Assembly (NCBI GenBank): GCA_963691655.1 | Contig: OY829329.1 | Coordinates: forward strand, 22,805,883-22,869,882 | Direction of reading: 5' to 3' | Length of the DNA stretch: 64,000 bases | From: Toxonevra muliebris | Lineage: Eukaryota > Arthropoda > Insecta > Diptera > Pallopteridae | Shown here: piece after piece, positions 55,776 through 64,000 of the stretch | Layout of the letters: every line of letters begins with the position of its first letter | Position numbering within the stretch: the stretch's first letter is position 1 | The notes under the pieces: model-generated | Databases searched by the model: none | Told to the model about the DNA's origin: nothing | What the model saw: only the letters and a program-made list of their open reading frames with translations | Position numbers and translations under genes: made by a program

Positions 55776-57063
55776 CAGGGTGACAATTGTAAAGTGACGC
55801 AAGTTTAATACTCTGCAGCAAGCTTTGCCATTTACCGTTACTTTAATTTAAAAAGCAAATTCATTCATCATTGGCTTTGCTTTTAATTTCATTTGAATTT
55901 TTGTTATTACATTTTGAAATTTCCATAAAAATGGACAAGGAAAATATTCGTCGTGAAATTATGAAATTTCATTTGGCAAATTATAGTAGCCGTCAAATTG
56001 CAAAGGCTTTAAATTTGTCAAGTCGTACGGTAGACCGAGCTATTATTCGATATAATGAAACTGGGGGTTTTGGAGATAGAGACCGGGGAAAATTTTCAAC
56101 AGTTGCCACTACTGGTTTAACAGAAAAAATTCGTAAACGAATCAAGCGAAATCCAAGGCGCTCAATGAGAAAAATCGCTAAGGAAGTGGGAGTAAACCGT
56201 GAAACAGTGCGAATCATTGCAAAATCAAAACTTAATCTTAAGCCGTACAAGCTCCGAAAAGCTCAAGATCTGACACAAAAAAAGAAAGATTTGCGACTGC
56301 AAAGATGCAAGGCGTTGCTACGCTCCTCCGTGTTAAAAAATGTTGAAAATATCTTGTTTACAGATGAAAAAATTTTCACGGTTGAACAACATTTCAATGC
56401 GCAAAATGACCGAATGTGGCTAACATCATCATCGCAACAAAATAGGACTGTTGGCCGAGTTCAAAAGCCAGCTTCCGTTATGGTATGGGCTGGAGTTTCC
56501 GCTAATGCCAGAACCCCTCTAATATTCGTTGAAGAGGGTGTTAAAATTGACCAGGTTGTTTATCGGAGCATTTTAAGTGAAAATGTTCTTCCCTGGGCCC
56601 AAGATACATTTGGAAATGAAAACTGGACTTTCCAGCAAGATTCTGCACCTTCCCACATGACAAAATTAACGCAAACATGGATAAAAGACAATTTTTCTGG
56701 ATTCATAACATCTCAAGAATGGCCACCATACTCCCCAGACTTGAATCCAATGGACTACTCTATTTGGAGTATTTTAGAGAGTAAGGCTTGTGCATCTCAA
56801 CACCACAGTCTGGAGTCGCTGACAAATTCATTAGAGAAAGCCTGGACTGAAATTGATCAGGAAGTCCTGCGGCGAACAGTCCTACGATTTCCGGACCGAT
56901 TGAAGGCATGTGTGCAGGCTAAAGGAGGTTATATTAAATGAGGTGGGGTTCAAATGAATGCTTATATATTCAGCAATGTCAACACTTAATTGCACTTAAT
57001 GGAAGTACGTCCTTTTGAAAATAACTGCTGAAATGTGTGCGTCACTTTACGATTGTCACCCTG
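55776..57063 (+). mobile_element. maT (DD37D) element, copy 3, complete
   Basis: CAGGGTGACAATTGTAAAG and CTTTACGATTGTCACCCTG mirror each other with one mismatch. TA on both sides (55774-55775 and 57064-57065). 1288 bp with an unbroken transposase; the best candidate for an active element in the window. Confidence 0.95.
55931..56941 (+). CDS. maT-type (DD37D) transposase, apparently intact, 336 aa
   Basis: ATG at 55931 (MDKENIRREIMKF) to TGA at 56939-56941. Upstream in-frame codons to 55871 read as hydrophobic low-value sequence (LLLISFEFLLL) and are probably not translated. Two helix-turn-helix regions, about residues 18-40 (SSRQIAKALNLSSRTVDRAI) and 76-97 (RRSMRKIAKEVGVNRETVR), would bind the inverted ends. 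Catalytic Asp145 (LFTDEKIF), Asp237 (FQQDSAPSH) and Asp275 (SPDLNPMDYS), with 37 residues between the last two: the maT signature. MVWAGVSA is intact. It would act in the nucleus, cutting out the element and pasting it at TA. It differs from copies 1 and 2 at about a dozen residues. Confidence 0.95.
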   Translation: MDKENIRREIMKFHLANYSSRQIAKALNLSSRTVDRAIIRYNETGGFGDRDRGKFSTVATTGLTEKIRKRIKRNPRRSMRKIAKEVGVNRETVRIIAKSKLNLKPYKLRKAQDLTQKKKDLRLQRCKALLRSSVLKNVENILFTDEKIFTVEQHFNAQNDRMWLTSSSQQNRTVGRVQKPASVMVWAGVSANARTPLIFVEEGVKIDQVVYRSILSENVLPWAQDTFGNENWTFQQDSAPSHMTKLTQTWIKDNFSGFITSQEWPPYSPDLNPMDYSIWSILESKACASQHHSLESLTNSLEKAWTEIDQEVLRRTVLRFPDRLKACVQAKGGYIK

Positions 57064-57065
57064 TA

Positions 57066-57439
57066 TAGCGAAAATAGTCAAATTCCCACAGTCATATGAT
57101 TTAGATGGATTTTTCCTTCTAAATCCGAGGTCCTTTATACTTTATTGAAGGGACTGGGAACGCCCAAAAATATGGGTACAATTTTAGGGAGCAATTGCTG
57201 TAAGCCATTTGTGGTGCACTTTCACACATTAATGACGTTATTTTTCCAGACGATTTCTGTACCATATAATCGTGCCGAATTGGTAAGTAACTTTTAGTTT
57301 GTAATTAATGCTTAATGTTTGATAACTTTAGAAATAATAAAAAAGTTCGATTATTTTTTCGATGATATTAGAATTTAGCGGCTAGAATGATCATGTAGCT
57401 CGCCGGATATAACCCTTGATCCAAAAGTTCTCGGAATTT
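57066..57439. other. No gene seen
   Basis: Unannotated spacer before the mariner remnant. Confidence 0.4.
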
Positions 57440-58508
57440 ATTCAGAAAATTAAAAATACAAGCTTATTCATCTAAATCTATATTGTCTCCTTCAAAGTAA
57501 TCCCTATCGACTGCAACACACTTATACCAGCGCTTGATCCAATCCTCGAAACATTTTTCATATTCGATTTTCGGTATGCCCATCAGTGCTTCCTGCGATT
57601 TTTCCATTACTTCCTCTCAGCTGCTGGTTTTTTAACTCGATTGAACAGAAAGAAGTCACAGGGAGCCAAATCAGGTGAATTCGGTGGCTGTTGGATGGTA
57701 TTTGTTGCATTTTTCGTCAAAAAATTACGAATAATGATGGCACTGTGCGACGGTGCGTTATCATAGTGCAAAATCCACGAGTTTTCTGTCCACAATTCTG
57801 GTCTCTTTCGGCGAATTGCTTCACGCAAACGCCTCATAACTCCCAAATAATACTCTTTGTTTACTGTCTGGCCTTCTGGCAAAAATTCATTATGCACTAC
57901 ACCGTTGTAATCCATGAAAACTGTGAGCATTGCCTTCTTTTTCGACTGAAAACGACGTGTTTTTTTTGGTCTCGGCTCATTTGGTGAACGCCATTCACTT
58001 GTCTGATGTCTGGATTGCGTGTCGTACTCATAAACCCACGTCTCGTCTCCAGTAATGATCCTTTCGATTAATGTGGGATCGGATTCAGCCTCGCAAATCT
58101 CGTCTTTTGCGACGTCAACACGGTCTCTTTTTTGTATGAAATTGAGGTCTTTTGGCACCAACTTTGCTGCTACACGACGGAAACCCAAATCATTAACCAA
58201 AATGTCTTGGACGGATCCATAGGCAATGTCCAAGTCCTCCGCTATCTCTCTGATGGTTAATTTGCGGTTATGAACCTAAATTTCTTTTACGTTTTCGATG
58301 TCGATGGTTTGCCACTGCGTTTATCATCTTCGATTGGAACATGACCACTTTTGAACCGCTCGTGCCACTGGTAAACGACCGTTTTCTTTAGAAAATCGTT
58401 GCCGAAACACTTTTCCAATATTTTCAACGTTCGCGCATCATTAAATCCGTTTTTTACGCAAAATTTAATACAATACAATTTAATAAAATTGTAAAAAATC
58501 GCCAACAC
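57440..58508 (-). pseudogene. DD34D mariner transposase, broken
   Basis: On the minus strand, the N-terminal part (58508-58287) has KFCVKNGFNDARTLKILEK and VVYQWHERFKSG, then GKPSTS. After a stop the frame continues at 58233 with DIAYGSVQDILVNDLGFRRV, TGDETWVYEYD (first Asp), HYDNAPSHSA (second Asp) and NSPDLAPCDFFLF (third Asp, 34 residues on). A last shift at about 57610 precedes the typical end CFEDWIKRWYKC and DYFEGDNIDLDE near 57440. A genuine mariner of the mauritiana/rosa style by motif. Its inverted ends were not found. Confidence 0.85.
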
Positions 58509-58599
58509 ACACAGAGATAGATGTACTCTTGGTTACGTAACTTTTGCAAATGTCAAGCTATGACGCTAAGATTTAGAGGGAATATCGACAACAGATGTG

Positions 58600-59330
58600 C
58601 CAACAAAACAGAACTCAAATCGGAACGATGGCAGTGCCACACTGTGGTTATTACGGGAACTTTTTGATCAAGGTGGTAAGTCCGATAGGGCACCTCTGTC
58701 ACATAGGATGGTGTTACTCGACTACGTGGAAGATTTTACGCAAGCGTTGCTTGATAGCGTGTAAAATACAACTCCGTCAAGAACTGAAGTCGCACATCGT
58801 CGAATTTTCGAATTAAGTTCAGCGACGAAGCTAATTTCTAAGCTAATTTATGTTAATAAGCAAAATTGCCGCATATCGTCCGGTGAGCAACCAAAGCAAA
58901 ATGCACTGCTTGGAGCGGTTTATGGGATGTCAGGAATATCGGTCCGTACTGCTTTAAAGATGAATATGTCCACAACATTACCGTCAATGGACTCTTCTAC
59001 CGCTCGAGCTTTTTTTGCCCCTAATGTATCTGGTTGAAATGTGTTTGCAACAAGATGGCGCTACATGGCACACAGCACGTGAAACAATGGACCAATTGAG
59101 AGAGAATTTATCTCACGTTTCGGCCCAGTGAGCTGACAACCTAGATCGTAGGATTCCGTAAAGCCACTCGTCTATGCCAATAAGCCAGCGTCAATTATAG
59201 CCTTGGAAACAACAATATTACAAGTATTATTAGTGAGATAGCAGCCGCTCGAAAAAGTGATTTAAAATTGGACTGAGGTTGACTCAAATGGATCACTTAC
59301 AACATAGTCTTGGTCAACATTTATATGAAA
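58600..59330 (+). pseudogene. Decayed IS630/Tc1-type transposase (QQDGAT..HTA family)
   Basis: Fragments in shifting frames: GLWDVRNIGPYCFKDEYVHN and TVNGLFYRS (about 58923-59010), then QQDGATWHTARETMDQLREN (59048-59107), which holds the second catalytic Asp. The last acidic block is not recognisable. Same family as 62380-62790. No inverted ends found. Confidence 0.7.
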
Positions 59331-62066
59331 TAATCTTTAAAAAGTAAATGGCAAGTATTGAGTTGTCTATTCAAATGAAAATTTCATAAACTTTTATACT
59401 TTTACTATGTTTTTTTTTTTTTAATTAATAACCAAACGCCAAACTCAAAAATGTATACAATGTAATGATGTAGTTTTGATGGTGGCTGAGGATGTAGTGC
59501 GGATGCTGACCCTGTGATGTTGACTTTACTGATGCTGTCCTTGAATGTTCTTCTCCGAGATGGCCGGTGATTTTGACTACTTTAGTGAAGTGAACTCATT
59601 CGAAACTGAGATCCCAACTCTCACTCCAAGCGGGAAGATAACTGGGGGAGCTTCTCGCTGGTTACAAATTCCTGACGGTTTTTATAGTGCCCCGATTGTA
59701 TGACTCCAAAACTTACAACAGAGGACAAGTGGTATAACCTGAAATGTCACCGGTTTGGAGTACCTCCAATTTCCTAACAGTACCTTCCTTCTCGATATTT
59801 TCTTCAGAATCTATCTGAAATGTTTGCTTACAACCTAACGGCTTAACTTAACGGGCATACCACACCTGACACATTCTAACGTCTATAGAACAGTCAGGAT
59901 AAGCTTCAGTGAGTAAACGATTTGCTTCAGTTGCGTTTTTCTTTAAATGGAAGAAGCAAAATTAAACTTCCCGCAAATGTTGTTTTGTTGGCACGAAATT
60001 CGACATTTTCAGCTATAGTAAAACACTTTTGTAAAATTATGAAAATTATTTGACAGATCAATTCTTATAGTATTTTTTGCGCTCTTCGAGATAGAATAGC
60101 TGTCAATGTCAAAAAAATGGAAAGTCAAAAAATGTATACATTCATATATCGATTTACAATATATCTGGAATATTTACCCAAAGTTTTAAGTCGATTGGAG
60201 TAAAAGTCTAGGAGATAGAGCCCTGGGAAGTTCCGCTCATTAGAGCAGGTCGGCTGAAAACTGAAAACTTTAATCACGGTTTTTTTTTTCAAAACTCTAT
60301 TTGTGAAGTCGTTTGACATGATTTCTCTAAAAATAATGAACCGATTTTGTTTAAATTTTGCACACTTCTTCAAGATAAGATTGAGTAGTGCTAATTTTAC
60401 AAGGCAATACGTGGTCCACATTATACCAAAAATTTTACCTTTTTGTACACAACTCTGCCGAAAATTCAAATTTAAATTTTTCCCCCCTTTATCCAAGCAC
60501 GAGCTATACATATCTACTAACAGAAATAATTTGAGTTTTCAACTTCAGATGAGTCTATCTTGAGTTATTCTGACAACGCTAAGGGAACTTTTTTTCTGAG
60601 GGGTCACAGGAAATGAGGCCCCAATGACTGAATTTTCAAAATTTTGAAGTGAAATTTTCACAAAATGATTGTCAAATATTTATTTTTGAGATGTTGAAAA
60701 GTTCGAATAAAATATTTCACTTATTATATTAGATAAAAATTAGAGAAAATATGTGACGAATGCAAAATTATGTAAAAAAACCATACTGAATTTTTTATCA
60801 TCATATACGATAGCCTCACCTTAAACCTTGATTGATTTGATTGTTATATACATTCATCAATATTATGTTTACATTCATCAGTGTTATGAACACATTGATC
60901 ATATTGATGAAATTTTAATGTAATACATTAATTCAAGGATTAATCGTAAGCTTTTGGTGTGCTCTCACTTTCTTAACTATGAGTACTCGGCTTATTTTCA
61001 ATACTTCTGATCAATTTATATTTCGACTATGTCATAGAAACTTTTCGAGAAACCATCAAAGAAGGCATAGTGCAAGATTATCTGATTTGTGAAGCTTCTA
61101 TCCTTCACCTTCATGTTCAAATTCAATTTTCAGCAATAAGTTTATTTGAAAATTAAGCTCGCTGTTGAAATAAACAATTGTTGGTATTTAAATAGCGCTG
61201 TCATTTTTTAAAGGAAAAACTTCTACCTAAGAAGCACCACAAAGAGGTAGCGAGCAAACAAGGAACACAGCCGCTTCAACTACAGCGCAATACTTTTTGA
61301 AAAACTCTTTTTAATCCCACAAAAAGCAAATTTGCTTTGTGTTGCTCTAAGTGCAAATATTACGTGAAATCGAGTATTTAAAACCCATTTAACTTCACCT
61401 GCGTTTTTCCCACACACAGAAATACGCGAGCTCACACACACACACACGCACATAAACACATACATACAAACGAAGTATGGTATTCAGCCATTGAAAAGCA
61501 CCAGCATTTGTTTTTGTTTTGTGTATTTTTGTATTCCCAGCGGTTGTGAATGTATTGAATTTGATGTTGTTGTTGTTTTTTTTTTTTTTTTTTTGTATTT
61601 TTGGCAACGCCAGCGAAATTTTATTTAAAATCGAATATGCGGAAAAACATTTTGGCCACACAAAAACAAATGAACACAACACGCAAAAAGCGAGAACAAG
61701 TGTGTTTGATACACACACATACTCATATTCACACATGGTTGGTTGGTTGAATGAATGAATGGATGATGATGCTGCACTTGGCATAAACAGTTACTACTAC
61801 TACTACACAGTGTATGTAACTATGTGTTGCTATAAAAACAATCATGCCGCAAGGTGTAGAAAACCCAGCGGGAAGTTGAAGAAGCGTTTGTGAATGAGCA
61901 TGTTTTTATAATGTCAGGGGAAAGTAGTGGGGTTGAACGGTCTGGCAATTCTCAGAGCAACTCTCTGCTGATGTATAGTACAATTTTATAAAAAATTTCT
62001 TATAAAAATATAATTCAGTGATGAAGCTCATTTTGGTCTCGGTGGCTTTGCCAACTAGCAAAATTG
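59331..62066. other. No gene recognised
   Basis: AT-rich with short GC-richer patches (59460-59900) that show no known protein. (CA)n at about 61434-61450; CATCA-type imperfect repeats at 60853-60910. Frames here look spurious. Confidence 0.4.
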
Positions 62067-62373
62067 AGACGCTGAGAAGAAAAGTGGTATAACTTCTACG
62101 TTCAGAAAAAAATGGAATAATTTTACTTAACAGCAAAAGCAAAACGAAATATGTTCAGAGCAAAAGTGAAATGAAATATGTTCAGAGCGAAAACGGAATA
62201 AAAAACTATGCTGTTCTTGCTCTGAAAGAATTGTTATACCATTTTTGCTCTTACTTTTAAGGCGTTTCATTTTCACTCTAAACCGTATTACTTATGCCAT
62301 TCTTGCACTGACACTCTAAATTATTTCACTTTGCTCTTATATAAATTTTAGCCCGCTTTTCCTCTCAGCCTGT
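62067..62373. mobile_element. MITE with GACAGGCTGAGAGGAAAAG end (copy 2)
   Basis: The right end CTTTTCCTCTCAGCCTGTC mirrors the left end GAGACGCTGAGAAGAAAAG with a few changes. The left part matches the copy at 21151. Three related AAGTGAAATGAAATATGTTC-like units lie inside. No protein. Confidence 0.75.
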
Positions 62374-62379
62374 CAATTG

Positions 62380-62790
62380 TCGCATATGGAGAAAAATATA
62401 CTATTTTGTACGGTCCCAGAACCGTTCCTTTTCAAAAATGAAGCACGCCGAAATGTCACCATGCGAGGCATGCTATTGCAACAGAATGGTGCCACATGCC
62501 ATACTGCTGACGAAACAATCGGAAGCTCTTCTGCGATTTGGCCTCCAAGATTATGGAACATAATGCCCCTAGATTATTTTTGTGGGAGTATTTTGTAGTT
62601 ATTGGTCCAAACGGATAAACCAACAACGGTTCCAACCTTGGAAAACTACATTGAGCGCGCTATTCCTAATACAGAAATGCTCGAAAAGTAGCGAAAATTG
62701 GACTTCTGTTTCTGTGCAGTGCCTAAGAAACGTTTGCAGTGGCCATATGCCAGAAATCATTTTTCATCATTAATAAAAGAACTTTATCTA
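62380..62790 (+). pseudogene. Decayed IS630/Tc1-type transposase C-terminal half
   Basis: ARRNVTMRGMLLQQNGATCH is followed by TADETIGSS. The second catalytic Asp of QQDGAT is Asn here. Then IWPPRLWNIMPLDYFCGSIL and a stop. In another frame, QTDKPTTVPTLENYIERAI and the end SGHMPEIIFHH follow. Same family as 58600-59330 but covering its later part. Starts directly after the MITE. Confidence 0.75.
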
Positions 62791-62984
62791 AAAATTGGCT
62801 CATTCGGATAGTTTTTATGTGTTTTATTGCAAACCTTTAGTAGTGGCCAAAATTCCATTTCGAACCGATCTTCTTCCAGATCAAGCGCCGCAGGTGGAAA
62901 TGAATCAGCCGCAACTTGTGTAGGCCACACTAATAGTGGATGCAGGATTTGATTTTGGGAGAGGCCGATTAAGCTAAATTACAC

Positions 62985-64000
62985 GATATCAGATAAATAC
63001 CTAAATTAAAATTCAAGCCGATAACAAGATTTAAAATCAGATCGGAAACACAACCTATATCTAAACCGAAACCCAAATCCAACCTTAACCCCAGTCCAAA
63101 AATGTAGTCAATATTTCAACCGAAATTCAGACAAAAATCAAATCATTAATCAGCCAAAAATTCAAACCTATTTCTAAACCAAAACTTTAACCAAATCTCA
63201 AACCAAAAATTTCACCAAAATTCAGTTCGAAAATGCGCCGAAATCTTCGACACAAAATCAAACCGCAGACTAAATCTTGACCCGAATTCAGAGCAAAGCT
63301 TAAGGCATTCAGACCCAAACTCATACCGAAATTTTAACTAAAATCAGACCAAATTCAGACTAGAAATCAAATTGAAAATCTGACAAAAAATTTGGCCGTA
63401 ATTAAGACTAAAATTCTAACCAAAAGTCAGACCGAAATTTAAGCCGAATTCAGACACAAAAATCTAATTGAAATCCTGACGGAAACTTTTACTAAAATTA
63501 ATCCGAGTTTTCAAAAAAAAATTAAACTGAATTTCCGTCCAAAAATCAAGCCAATAACTAAGTCTAAAATTCAAAGCTAATTTATACCAAAAATCTACTC
63601 AAAATTCAAAACAAAAATTAAATAATATTTCTGACCAAATTCAGATTAAATTTCAGACCGAAATTCACAACAAAATTCACACCGAAATTCTAACCAAAAA
63701 ATCACAAAACTAATACTGAAATTCAAACCGATTTCAGATCAAAAATTAGACAACATTTGAACCAAAGACTACTGAAAATTCAGACCGAAATTCAGCTAGT
63801 GAGATAAAATTTCAGACAAAACTCAAAACCAAAAGCATTCGAAATTCAAAAATAAATTAAAACTAAATCCAGATCGTAAAGTTAGCCAAAAACCAAATCA
63901 ATAACCAGACTGAAATTCGGTCTAAAATTGACACAAAAATCAAATTCAAAATTTAACCAAATATCAGACAAAAATCAGATAAAATTTTTGATCAAATTCA
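62985..64000. repeat. Degenerate CAGACCAAAATTC-type repeat array, runs off the window
   Basis: Variants such as AAATTCAGACCAAA, ATCAAACCAAAATTT and AAATCAGACCAAATTC through the last kilobase, same orientation as the arrays at 44620 and 48392 but different in sequence detail. Confidence 0.8.

Noticed and set aside
60125..60511. 128-codon minus frame
   Set aside because: No recognisable domain and lies in otherwise AT-rich DNA without gene signals.
1..64000. CRISPR array or bacterial operon structure
   Set aside because: No regularly spaced identical repeats with unique spacers; all repeats are tandem, degenerate or dispersed, and the gene content is eukaryotic.

Overview
The window looks like AT-rich, transposon-dense chromosomal DNA of a higher fly (Diptera; a tephritid-like fly would fit, but no marker in the window fixes the species). 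Eukaryotic signs are tRNA-derived SINEs, LINE, Pao and gypsy retrotransposon remnants, Tc1/mariner, hAT, PIF/Harbinger-type and piggyBac-type elements, long poly-Q/poly-N coding sequence ending at a splice donor, and no operons. Only one stretch looks like a host gene: a minus-strand exon (about 24.2-24.8 kb, perhaps reaching 25.9 kb) with a Q/N/T-rich N-terminus that runs into the first residues of a CHY-type zinc finger (RCHY1/Pirh2-like) and stops at a GTAAGT donor. Its other exons were not found here.

Layout. 0-5.2 kb: AT-rich DNA, then a nested block in which a jockey/CR1-like LINE remnant sits inside a putative inverted-repeat element with 9-bp flanking repeats. 6-8 kb: a DD37E Tc1/mariner element split by a foldback-like insertion. 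9-10.9 kb: a second LINE remnant carrying a SINE with a perfect 12-bp target-site duplication. 11.9-16 kb: I-clade LINE 3' fragments and a second lineage of DD37E element. 17-23 kb: a tRNA-like SINE head, another foldback-like element, MITEs and a decayed Tc1 element. 24-27.5 kb: the host exon and its probable 5' flank. 28.9-30.6 kb: Pao integrase and gag-protease remnants in abnormal order, with a MITE in the integrase. 31-33 kb: an RTE remnant and a MITE. 33.5-35.3 kb: a gypsy remnant followed on the same strand by a Ulp1/SENP-like (C48) cysteine protease reading frame. 37.7-41.4 kb: a piggyBac-type MITE, a 5'-truncated LINE with an uninterrupted 677-codon frame, and a hAT-type MITE. 44.6-52.2 kb: a near-perfect tandem duplication of 3.77 kb. 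54-59 kb: another DD37E element, an apparently intact maT (DD37D) element, a DD34D mariner remnant and a further transposase remnant. 62-64 kb: a MITE copy, a transposase remnant and a degenerate repeat array that runs off the window.

Most genes here are parasites at different stages of decay. The only elements that look potentially functional are the maT copy at 55.8-57.1 kb and, for its coding frame only, the LINE at 38.6-41 kb. The points most worth a second look are the Ulp1-like protease behind gypsy integrase, the shared 3' tail of the SINE and the I-clade LINE, the repeat family built on TTTTGGTCTGAA present in five arrays, and the tandem duplication whose breakpoint lies inside a maT element.
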